The translations under genes were made by a program, and so were the position numbers. The notes below the pieces were generated by a model that saw nothing but the letters and a program-made list of their open reading frames with translations, was not told the DNA's origin and searched no databases. From the NCBI GenBank assembly GCA_001577185.1, contig LSCM01000098.1:1-5489 (forward strand): a stretch of DNA of 5,489 nucleotides. The letters are read 5' to 3'. The DNA comes from Cloacimonetes bacterium TCS62 (GTDB taxonomy: Bacteria; Cloacimonadota; Cloacimonadia; Cloacimonadales; TCS61). This document shows positions 1-5,489 of the stretch, piece after piece. Each line of letters begins with the position of its first letter. Position 1 is the stretch's first letter.

Positions 1-4
1 TAGA

Positions 5-94
5 TGGCGGAGAGCCAGGGATTCGAACCCTGGGTGGGCATAAACCCACAACGGTTTTCGAGACCGCCCCGTTCGACCGCTCCGGCAGCTCTCC
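5..94 (-). tRNA. tRNA-Ser (anticodon CGA), class II, CCA encoded
   Basis: The minus strand folds into a complete 90-nt cloverleaf. The acceptor stem pairs GGAGAGC (94-88) with GCTCTCC (15-9), followed by discriminator G and an encoded CCA (7-5). The D-stem is CCG/CGG. The anticodon stem GCGGT/ACCGT closes the loop CTCGAAA, whose anticodon CGA (60-58) reads the serine codon UCG. The long variable arm, stem GTGGG/CCCAC (49-34), is the class II hallmark shared by tRNA-Ser, tRNA-Leu and bacterial tRNA-Tyr. The T-arm is CAGGG-TTCGAAT-CCCTG. It lies 71 bases downstream of tadA on the same strand, so it could be the last gene of that transcript or have its own promoter. All stems pair, with one G-T pair in the anticodon stem, so it looks functional. 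Confidence 0.97.
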
Positions 95-99
95 AAAAT

Positions 100-105
100 A
101 TTATA
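100..105 (-). promoter_or_regulatory. possible -10 box (TATAAT) before tRNA-Ser
   Basis: A perfect TATAAT reads on the minus strand at 105-100 in the short gap between tadA and the tRNA. No recognisable -35 hexamer lies 15-18 bases upstream and there is no extended TGn motif. It ends only 5 bases before the mature tRNA 5' end, so initiation would fall at or just inside the tRNA. In such AT-rich DNA a chance match is quite possible. Confidence 0.22.
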
Positions 106-165
106 GGTCGAATTTATTAATTCAGTGATTGATATAAACTGCTATATGTCATCTAAAATTCTTGT

Positions 166-615
166 TTATCGTTTTTCCCGAAAGAATTCCTTCATTAGAT
201 CCGCTGCTTCATCAGCTAGTATCCCAGCACATATCTTAGGATTATGATTGAAATTTTTATCCAATAATGCATTATAGACTGAACCTACAGCTCCAGCTTT
301 GGGATCATAAGTACCAAATACGACTCTACCTACCCTAGACCAAATGATGATTCCACTACACATTAAACATGGTTCTACAGTTACATATAGTGTATAATCG
401 TAGAGATATCTTTCATCTTTTATAAGAACTTTTTCTATAACGATTTTTTCAGCATGCGCTAAATTGTTTGATTTCCTTGTAAGGTTATGTGCTGATGCTA
501 CAATTTTATCATTTTTTACTAGAATAGCTCCAATTGGCACTTCATTTTCTGCAAGTGCCAATTGAGCTTCTTCTAAAGCAAACTTCATCCAATATTCATC
601 GGATTGATCTTGCAT
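166..615 (-). CDS. tadA: tRNA adenosine(34) deaminase TadA
   Basis: This zinc-dependent deaminase converts adenosine to inosine at the wobble position of tRNA-Arg(ACG) in the cytoplasm, letting one tRNA read several CGN codons. The 149-residue length is normal for the family. The cytidine-deaminase fold shows VPIGAI at 26-31, a conserved Asn44, the zinc/proton-shuttle motif HAE (His54, Glu56) and PCLMC (Cys83, Cys86), followed by the TadA-like segment around GTYDPKAGAVGS (101-112). The N-terminal DEYWMKFAL resembles E. coli TadA, which supports the ATG at 615 over the internal Met10. It begins 6 bases after the hflC stop with only a weak ribosome site, so translation may depend on coupling to hflC. 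A guanine or cytosine deaminase is the alternative, but the motif set favours TadA. The tRNA-Ser downstream is not a known TadA substrate. Confidence 0.93.
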   Translation of the reverse strand: MQDQSDEYWMKFALEEAQLALAENEVPIGAILVKNDKIVASAHNLTRKSNNLAHAEKIVIEKVLIKDERYLYDYTLYVTVEPCLMCSGIIIWSRVGRVVFGTYDPKAGAVGSVYNALLDKNFNHNPKICAGILADEAADLMKEFFREKR

Positions 616-621
616 TATTAC

Positions 622-1554
622 TTATTTTAGGCCTTTCATAAACTTATAATACTCACTATCTGTAGACATTATGATTGTATTCTTCTTATCGATAGTGTTT
701 TCATAAGTCTCTAATGTTTTAAGGAATTCATAGAAATCCGAATCACGACTGTAGGCATTAGCATAAATTTGGATAGCGTTAGCATCTGCTTTACCTTTTA
801 TTTTCTGAGCTTTCTCATATGCTTCCGACTGGATCTCATCAAGTTCTTTTTTCATTTTTCCTAAAATCTCTGATGACTTACCTTCGCCTTCAGATCGATA
901 TTTAGCAGCAATCTTTTCACGTTCAGATATCATTCTATCAAAAACTTTTAATTGAACTTCTTGATTATAATTCAATCTTTTCAATCGTACATCTATCAAC
1001 TCAATACCATATTCTGCAATCTGTGGTTTTGCAATCGTAAGAATCGAATCTGCTATAACTCGTCTACCATTCTTTATAGTTTCCTGAGCTACATCGGCAA
1101 AGCTACTTTCTTCATATTCCTGTGTAAAGACCATATCACGGTTTGAATTTCTTACGATCTCAAGCAACTTATTCGAACTAATGACATCTCTTGTAATACC
1201 GCTTATTATATCATCCAAACGACTATGTGCTTGTGATTCATACCTTGTTGTCTCATAGAATTTCAATGGATTTACAATCTTCCATCTGGAAAAAGTATCC
1301 AACCAAATATATCGTTTATCGGAAGTAGGAATCTGTTTGGGATCACCATCCCATTCTAAGATTCTTTTCTCGAAAAAATGCACTTTATGAATAAATGGAA
1401 TTTTGGCATGAAGTCCTGCTTTGGTAATAGCACCGCCGATCGGATCTCCGAATTGTGTTATTATGACTTGTTCTTTCTCGTCAATTATATATAAAGCATT
1501 GAATATAATAATTAGAGCAACGAATATGATTATCAATAAACTTTTATGTTTCAT
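622..1554 (-). CDS. hflC: HflC, SPFH/prohibitin-family membrane protein, FtsH modulator
   Basis: HflC assembles with HflK into a large inner-membrane complex around the AAA protease FtsH and modulates degradation of membrane proteins; FtsH is not in the window. From the chosen start the protein has 310 residues. One N-terminal membrane anchor (about 5-24) precedes the SPFH domain, which includes GLHAKIPFI (47-55), then a charged helical region (about 205-265) and the HflC-typical C-terminus with YANAYSRDSDFYEFLKTL (264-281), Tyr-Glu-Asn (284-286) and MSTDSEYYKFMK (296-307). An ATG at 1575 would add seven residues, but AGGAGG lies inside that extension, 8 bases before the ATG at 1554, so 1554 is the better start. 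It follows the hflK stop by one base (TAA-A-ATG), which implies translational coupling. Residue matches to E. coli HflC are recalled, not computed. Confidence 0.95.
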   Translation of the reverse strand: MKHKSLLIIIFVALIIIFNALYIIDEKEQVIITQFGDPIGGAITKAGLHAKIPFIHKVHFFEKRILEWDGDPKQIPTSDKRYIWLDTFSRWKIVNPLKFYETTRYESQAHSRLDDIISGITRDVISSNKLLEIVRNSNRDMVFTQEYEESSFADVAQETIKNGRRVIADSILTIAKPQIAEYGIELIDVRLKRLNYNQEVQLKVFDRMISEREKIAAKYRSEGEGKSSEILGKMKKELDEIQSEAYEKAQKIKGKADANAIQIYANAYSRDSDFYEFLKTLETYENTIDKKNTIIMSTDSEYYKFMKGLK

Positions 1555-1555
1555 T

Positions 1556-2533
1556 TTACTGTCCTCCTTTATCAAGATTCAGTAATGGCAGAATTCCCTT
1601 TTGTTCTTCGTCAACTATATATATCTTTTCCACTTTAGGTAGAATTTTTTGCATGGTTTCAAGGTACATTCTTTTCTTAGTAACCGTCTTTGCTATTCTG
1701 TATTTTCTATACATTTGAATAAATCTGTCAGCATCACCATTTGCTCTATTTACTCTGTTAATAGCATAACCTTCAGCTTCCTCGATCGTCCTTTTAGCTT
1801 TACCTCTAGCCTCTGGGATAATCTCATTATACTTTTGTCGAGCTTGATTAATTATACGTTCCTTTTCTTGTTTAGCAGAGTTAACTTCGTTAAAGGCAGG
1901 TTTTACTCTTTCAGGTGGATTTACATTCTGTAGATTTACTGTCACAATTTCAATCCCTGTCGTATATTTGTTGAGTTGTTCCTGAAGATAAATTTGAGTT
2001 TTATCTGCAATTTCTTTTCTGCTTAACACAATGACTTCATCTACACTTCTATCACCTACGACCTCTCTCATAGCGGATTCCGAAAGGTCACGGATCGTCT
2101 CTTCTACATTGCGGACATTAAAAAGGTATTTCACTGGATCATTTATCCTATACTGGACAATCCATTCGACATCTGCAATATTAAGATCTCCAGAAAGCAT
2201 GATCGCTTCTGCATTATAATCTCTTCGAGAATATTGTGTTTTTACTCCCGCCTTTAAAGTACGAAATCCAAATTCTTCTTTGTAAACATTTTTTACCTTA
2301 ACCTTAGTAAGCTTATCAACTCCGAATGGTATTTTAAAATGTAATCCTGGATTAGTAGATTTAATGTACTTACCAAATCTCTGAATCACTCCCATTTCTT
2401 CTGGATTCACAGTGTACAAACCTGTGAATACAATGATCAAACCAATCACTATAAGAACAATGGTTGTGATCTTTTTCTTGTTCATCTTAGGTAGTTTCAT
2501 TTGCTTAGCTTTTAATTCTTCAAAATTAGGCAT
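1556..2533 (-). CDS. hflK: HflK, SPFH/prohibitin-family membrane protein, FtsH modulator
   Basis: HflK is the partner of HflC in the inner-membrane HflKC-FtsH complex that tunes membrane-protein quality control. The 325-residue protein has a short charged N-terminal tail, one membrane segment (about 22-40), and an SPFH domain beginning near VNPEEMGVIQRFGKY (42-56) with PGLHFKIPF (62-70). HflK-specific stretches follow: SGDLNIADVEWIVQYRINDP (114-133), ESAMREVVGDRSVDEV (152-167), and VNPPERVKPAFNEV (204-217). A long charged coiled-coil-like helix (about 205-285) leads to RMYLETMQKILP (288-299) and the C-terminal LPLLNL (315-320). The Gly/Pro-rich N-terminal tail found in proteobacterial HflK is missing, giving a protein shorter than the roughly 420 residues of E. 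coli. It sits directly before hflC, as in most genomes, and 53 bases after the nusG-like gene. Confidence 0.95.
   Translation of the reverse strand: MPNFEELKAKQMKLPKMNKKKITTIVLIVIGLIIVFTGLYTVNPEEMGVIQRFGKYIKSTNPGLHFKIPFGVDKLTKVKVKNVYKEEFGFRTLKAGVKTQYSRRDYNAEAIMLSGDLNIADVEWIVQYRINDPVKYLFNVRNVEETIRDLSESAMREVVGDRSVDEVIVLSRKEIADKTQIYLQEQLNKYTTGIEIVTVNLQNVNPPERVKPAFNEVNSAKQEKERIINQARQKYNEIIPEARGKAKRTIEEAEGYAINRVNRANGDADRFIQMYRKYRIAKTVTKKRMYLETMQKILPKVEKIYIVDEEQKGILPLLNLDKGGQ
1563..1568 (-). promoter_or_regulatory. hflC ribosome binding site (AGGAGG) that decides the start
   Basis: The minus strand reads AAAGGAGGA at 1570-1562, a near-perfect Shine-Dalgarno sequence. The core AGGAGG ends 8 bases before the ATG at 1554. 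It lies inside the last codons of hflK and inside the 7-residue extension that a start at 1575 would require, so it favours 1554 and suggests ribosomes finishing hflK re-initiate on hflC. Confidence 0.9.
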
Positions 2534-2538
2534 AAGTT

Positions 2539-2547
2539 CTCCTTTTT
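2539..2547 (-). promoter_or_regulatory. hflK ribosome binding site
   Basis: The minus strand reads AAAAAGGAG at 2547-2539, with GGAG ending 5 bases before the ATG at 2533. This is a good Shine-Dalgarno site and supports that start codon. Confidence 0.8.
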
Positions 2548-2586
2548 ACGAATTATCAAATTCTTTTCAGTTTGCGATATTAATAA

Positions 2587-3138
2587 TTACTTTCTGAGAA
2601 TTTTTACTTGGTCCTTAGAAACTTTCACTGATACAGCTTGCCTGAGCAAACTAATATTTAATATGATTTCCTGGATTTCAGTAATATCCTCCACATATCC
2701 GGTGATTCCCTTTAAAGAACCAGATATAATTAGTACTTTCGTTCCTTTTTTCACATATTTTGCAATATGATACTTAGCACCTTTACTTTTTCCAGTATAA
2801 ATTTCTTTCAATTCATCTGTCAACACTTTCTCATTTATTACTTTAAGAAAATTCGCTATATAGCCTGTATAAAGAAGATTTCTTTTATCATGTAAATTAC
2901 ATTTTGCAAAGAAATAACTTGGAAACATCGGTTTTGTAAATTTTACTTCTCTATTTTTATATTTTCTGATACTATCTATCTGTGGAAGATAGTAGTTTAT
3001 CCGTTCATTAAGAGCATATTTTGCTATTTTTTTTTCACATCGAGGCTTTGTGTGAATTACATACCACTGATCGTCTTCTGAAGAGATCTCTAAATCCCCA
3101 TATAATTCATCTACTTCAATTGGTTTTTTGGTTGCCAT
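2587..3138 (-). CDS. NusG-family transcription elongation/antitermination factor (UpxY/RfaH-like paralogue)
   Basis: NusG-family proteins bind the RNA polymerase clamp and raise processivity; specialised paralogues act on selected long operons, often polysaccharide clusters. The 183-residue product has a 24-residue acidic N-terminal extension, an NGN domain (about 25-112) opening with WYVIHTKPRCEKKIAKYAL (25-43) and containing KPMFPSYFFAKC (69-80), and a C-terminal KOW domain (about 129-182) with KKGTKVLIISGSLKGITGYV (130-149). Housekeeping NusG usually reads WYVVHTYSGYE and FPGYV at the corresponding places. The KPRCE and FPSYFF versions are those of UpxY/RfaH-like paralogues, and the gene is not beside secE or rplK as true nusG is. 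An in-frame TGA two codons before the ATG rules out a longer start; the ribosome site is weak. The upstream UDP-sugar dehydrogenase suggests a role in surface polysaccharide expression, which is inference from context. Confidence 0.87.
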   Translation of the reverse strand: MATKKPIEVDELYGDLEISSEDDQWYVIHTKPRCEKKIAKYALNERINYYLPQIDSIRKYKNREVKFTKPMFPSYFFAKCNLHDKRNLLYTGYIANFLKVINEKVLTDELKEIYTGKSKGAKYHIAKYVKKGTKVLIISGSLKGITGYVEDITEIQEIILNISLLRQAVSVKVSKDQVKILRK

Positions 3139-3150
3139 AACTCATTCACA

Positions 3151-3172
3151 AGAGAACCAAGACAGGTTCGCT
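3151..3172 (-). repeat. small inverted repeat before the nusG-like gene
   Basis: GAACC (3154-3158) and GGTTC (3165-3169) form a 5-bp stem around a 6-base loop, extendable by two more pairs past one mismatch. It sits in the 47-base gap between the dehydrogenase stop and the nusG-like ATG. On the transcribed strand the hairpin is followed by TTGTGAATGAG, not a U-run, so it is not a typical intrinsic terminator. It could be a pause or attenuation element, an RNA-processing signal, or chance. Confidence 0.35.
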
Positions 3173-3185
3173 TAAAATTAAAAAA

Positions 3186-4484
3186 CTACAATCTAACGAT
3201 CTTCTCAGATTTTATACCATCACAAGCTAATCTTGTATCTAAGATCAATTGTGACCTATTTACAATATCTTTATAATCATATTTCGTGTGGTCAGTTATG
3301 ATCACAACAGCATCAAAGTCTTCTAGCTTATCCAGGTCAACCGATCTATATTTTTTATTATTTAATTCATTGTGAAATTCTGGAATAAAAGGATCATTAT
3401 AAGCAAAATTTGCTGTGTTTTCTTCCAACAACACAATAAGATCTTGAATTGGAGATTCCCGCATATCCTTAATATCTTTTTTGTAAGCAGCACCTAAAAT
3501 CATCACATTAGCTTTTGATAAAGCAAGACCTTTCTGGTTGAGAAGTTTCATCAATTTATTGATTACAAATTGTGGCATCTCGTTATTAATCTCACCAGCT
3601 AATTCTATCAACCTCGTATGATAGCCATATTCTCTAGCTTTCCAAGTTAAATAAAATGGATCAAGCGGAATACAATGTCCGCCGATTCCAGGTCCGGGAT
3701 AGAATGCCATAAAACCATAAGGTTTTGTTTTCGCAGCTTCAATAACTTCCCAAATATCTATATCCATTTTTTCGCAAAGTATGGTCATTTCATTAGCTAA
3801 AGCGATATTGATATTTCTGAAAGTATTTTCATAGATCTTCTCCATCTCTGCTATTGCTGGAGAAGAAACAGAATGGATTGGAGCATCTAATATTGCTTTA
3901 TAAAATTGTTCTGAAATTTCGTTACATTTTTGTGTGATCCCACCTACTACTTTGGGAGTGTTATTTGTCTTATAATCCTTATTTCCCGGATCGACTCTTT
4001 CTGGTGAAAATGCGATAAAAACATCTTCTCCAACTTTAAATCCTTTCTCTTCAAAAGCAGGTACTACAATCTCCTCCGTAGTCCCCGGGTAAGTCGTACT
4101 TTCTAAGATGATCAATGTATTTTTTGAAATATTTTTGGAAAGTGATCGTACTGAATCCCGCACATATTGTGAATTTGGCTGTTGGAATTTATCGAGTGGA
4201 GTAGGCACGGCGATCATTATAACATCAGCAGTATTTAACTCAGCATAGTCATAAGTTGCTCTAAGCTTTTTTGCTTCTACCAGTTCTTTCAATTCATCAT
4301 CATCTACATCTCCAATGTAATTTTCACCTGCGTTTACATGATTAACAGCATATTCACTTACATCTACACCTATTACTTTAAAACCTTTTTTTGCAACTGT
4401 TACTGCCATTGGAAGACCTACATAGCCTAGACCAACTACCCCAATTGTCGCAATTTTATTTTCAATCTTTTCTATCAATTTCAT
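3186..4484 (-). CDS. wbpA: UDP-N-acetyl-D-glucosamine 6-dehydrogenase, WbpA-like
   Basis: Members of this family oxidise C6 of a UDP-hexose with two NAD+ to the uronic acid, a cytoplasmic precursor step for O-antigen, capsule or exopolysaccharide. The 432-residue protein is full length. It has an N-terminal Rossmann NAD site GVVGLGYVGLP (15-25), VPTPLD (93-98), ESTTYPGTTEE (128-138) and SPERVDPGN (160-168). The helix AEMEKIYENTFRNINIALANE (212-232) carries Lys216 and Asn220. The catalytic Cys271 lies in YPGPGIGGHCIPLDP (262-276), and the C-terminal NAD domain has AYKKDIKDMRESP (333-345) and DTR (417-419). The YPGPGIGGHCIPLDPFYLTW style and VDPGN point to the WbpA (UDP-GlcNAc) subgroup over plain UDP-glucose dehydrogenases, although the substrate is inferred. 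An AGAAGG ribosome site lies 7 bases before the ATG. It starts 27 bases after ahcY; no other sugar genes are visible. Confidence 0.92.
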   Translation of the reverse strand: MKLIEKIENKIATIGVVGLGYVGLPMAVTVAKKGFKVIGVDVSEYAVNHVNAGENYIGDVDDDELKELVEAKKLRATYDYAELNTADVIMIAVPTPLDKFQQPNSQYVRDSVRSLSKNISKNTLIILESTTYPGTTEEIVVPAFEEKGFKVGEDVFIAFSPERVDPGNKDYKTNNTPKVVGGITQKCNEISEQFYKAILDAPIHSVSSPAIAEMEKIYENTFRNINIALANEMTILCEKMDIDIWEVIEAAKTKPYGFMAFYPGPGIGGHCIPLDPFYLTWKAREYGYHTRLIELAGEINNEMPQFVINKLMKLLNQKGLALSKANVMILGAAYKKDIKDMRESPIQDLIVLLEENTANFAYNDPFIPEFHNELNNKKYRSVDLDKLEDFDAVVIITDHTKYDYKDIVNRSQLILDTRLACDGIKSEKIVRL

Positions 4485-4491
4485 CTAATAA

Positions 4492-4497
4492 CCTTCT
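4492..4497 (-). promoter_or_regulatory. ribosome binding site of the UDP-sugar dehydrogenase
   Basis: AGAAGG reads on the minus strand at 4497-4492, 7 bases before the ATG at 4484, within the 27-base gap after the ahcY stop. It supports that start and, with no obvious promoter in the gap, fits read-through from ahcY. Confidence 0.6.
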
Positions 4498-4511
4498 CTA
4501 TTATATATTTT

Positions 4512-5489
4512 TTAATACCTATAATGTTCTGGTTTATATGGACCTTCGATCGGAACACCAATATATTTTGCTTGTTCATCAGATAATTCAGTAAGTTGAA
4601 CTCCTAATTTTTTCAAATGTAATCTAGCAACTTCTTCATCCATTTTTTTAGAAAGTAAATAAACTTTTTTATCATGCTCTTTTGTCCACAATTCTATTTG
4701 AGCCAACACCTGATTTGAAAATGAATTACTCATAACGAAAGAGGGATGACCAGTAGCATTTCCTAAGTTGACCAATCTACCTTCAGAAAGCAAGATAATA
4801 GAATTACCATCTTTAAAAAATATTTGGTGTACTTGAGGTTTAATTTTAACTTTCTTTACTTCTGGAAGATTATACAACTCATTAACTTGAATTTCGTTAT
4901 CAAAATGACCAATATTACAAACTATCGCTTGATCTTTCATTTTCTGCATATGCTCAACAGTTATTACATCCTTGTTACCTGTAGCGGTTACAAAAATATC
5001 AGCATCTTCCAAAGTATTTTCTAAAGTTGTTACTTCGAAACCTTCCATTGCAGCTTGTAATGCACATATGGGGTCGATTTCGCTAATAGTTACTCGAGCA
5101 CCAAAACCCCGCAATGATTGGGCACTTCCTTTTCCTACATCTCCATAACCGCAAATCACAACTTTCTTACCTGCGACCATGACATCAGTTGCTCTTTTAA
5201 TACCATCAGCCAAAGATTCTCTACAGCCGTAGAGGTTATCAAATTTAGATTTTGTCACTGAATCATTAACATTGTAAGCTGGAAATTTTAGTGAACCATT
5301 TTCCATCATTTGATATAATCTATTAACACCTGTAGTAGTTTCCTCTGATACACCTTTGATGTTTTCAGCTATAATATCCCAGTTTTTATCTTCATTCGAT
5401 TTTAAAATTGTATAAATTGAATTTAGATCAACACTTTGATGATCTTTATCAGCTATTGATCTGTCCTTCTGATATTCAACTGCTTTATG
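4512..5489 (-). CDS. ahcY: S-adenosylhomocysteine hydrolase, C-terminal part (5' end beyond the window)
   Basis: AhcY is a cytoplasmic NAD-bound enzyme that reversibly splits S-adenosylhomocysteine into adenosine and homocysteine, relieving product inhibition of methyltransferases. The frame is open from the TAA at 4514-4512 to the right edge, giving 325 residues. Numbering from the edge, the substrate-binding GVSEETTTGV is at 46-55, DSVTKSKFDNLYGCRES at 76-92 (with family-conserved Lys80, Asp84, Asn85 and Cys89), and the NAD-binding GYGDVGKG at 114-121. Downstream come CNIGHFDNEIQV, NLGNATGHPSFVMSNSF and the C-terminal GPYKPEHYRY, whose Lys and Tyr reach the neighbouring subunit's NAD in known structures. 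Residues 1-42 match the extra helical segment of the long bacterial/plant-type enzymes. Roughly the first 130-150 residues lie outside the window. The tandem Met codons at 5309-5304 sit between TTTGVNRLYQ and the next conserved block, so they are internal and not a start. Confidence 0.97.
   Translation of the reverse strand, partial: HKAVEYQKDRSIADKDHQSVDLNSIYTILKSNEDKNWDIIAENIKGVSEETTTGVNRLYQMMENGSLKFPAYNVNDSVTKSKFDNLYGCRESLADGIKRATDVMVAGKKVVICGYGDVGKGSAQSLRGFGARVTISEIDPICALQAAMEGFEVTTLENTLEDADIFVTATGNKDVITVEHMQKMKDQAIVCNIGHFDNEIQVNELYNLPEVKKVKIKPQVHQIFFKDGNSIILLSEGRLVNLGNATGHPSFVMSNSFSNQVLAQIELWTKEHDKKVYLLSKKMDEEVARLHLKKLGVQLTELSDEQAKYIGVPIEGPYKPEHYRY

Noticed and set aside
110..147. Possible terminator hairpins after tadA (GAATT-TATT-AATTC at 110-123 and ATATA-AACTGC-TATAT at 132-147)
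   Set aside because: Both stems are only 5 bp, almost all A-T, and neither is followed by a U-run on the transcribed strand; such repeats are expected by chance in AT-rich DNA.
952..1146. A 64-codon plus-strand open frame opposite hflC
   Set aside because: It lies wholly antisense to the conserved hflC coding region, has low-complexity Ile/Phe/Tyr-rich content and no recognisable domain; it is a shadow of hflC.
1649..1933. A 94-codon plus-strand open frame opposite hflK
   Set aside because: It is antisense to the conserved helical region of hflK, with Ser/Phe/Leu-rich composition expected from a reverse-strand shadow and no domain.
2552..2580. A GATAAT hexamer upstream of hflK as a possible promoter
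   Set aside because: No -35-like hexamer lies at 16-17 bases upstream and there is no extended -10, so it cannot be told apart from AT-rich background.
2031..2597. Two short plus-strand frames (2031-2219 and 2412-2597), the second looking like a small hydrophobic protein
   Set aside because: Both mirror hflK coding sequence. The hydrophobic stretch of the second is the reverse strand of the hflK membrane segment, not an independent gene.
3173..3185. T-rich run just after the dehydrogenase stop as a possible terminator
   Set aside because: On the minus strand a run of T residues follows the TAG, but no GC-rich hairpin precedes it, so intrinsic termination is not supported.
4391..5024. Two plus-strand frames (4391-4594 and 4824-5024)
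   Set aside because: They are antisense to the dehydrogenase N-terminus and to ahcY, both strongly conserved on the minus strand.

Overview
The window is a compact, AT-rich bacterial segment. Six protein genes and one tRNA gene all lie on the minus strand with short gaps, so the genes are described here in transcription order, from high to low coordinates. Bacterial Shine-Dalgarno sites precede three of the genes (the dehydrogenase, hflK and hflC). The stops used are TAA and one TAG. The HflK/HflC pair, a UDP-N-acetylglucosamine-type dehydrogenase and a NusG paralogue suggest a polysaccharide-making bacterium, probably Gram-negative. A lineage such as Bacteroidota or one of its neighbours would fit, but the phylum cannot be fixed from this sequence.

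Layout. (1) 5489-4512: the C-terminal 325 residues of S-adenosylhomocysteine hydrolase (ahcY), running off the right edge. The frame stays open through the edge, so the Met at 5309 is internal. (2) 4484-3186: a complete WbpA-like UDP-GlcNAc 6-dehydrogenase. (3) 3138-2587: a specialised NusG-family (UpxY/RfaH-like) transcription elongation factor, with a small inverted repeat just upstream. (4) 2533-1556 and 1554-622: hflK and hflC, inner-membrane SPFH proteins that partner the FtsH protease. They are almost certainly translationally coupled, and a strong ribosome site places the hflC start at 1554, not 1575. (5) 615-166: tadA, the tRNA adenosine deaminase. (6) 94-5: a class II tRNA-Ser(CGA) with an encoded CCA end.

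How the genes relate. The dehydrogenase and the NusG paralogue make a plausible functional pair, one making a sugar-nucleotide precursor and the other helping RNA polymerase through long polysaccharide operons, although no glycosyltransferases or export genes lie in the window. HflK and HflC work together. AhcY, TadA and tRNA-Ser are housekeeping genes. There is no intergenic stretch longer than about 70 bases. I saw no mobile element, CRISPR array or convincing intrinsic terminator. Most of the window is ordinary conserved gene content, and I did not find a clearly new biological system.
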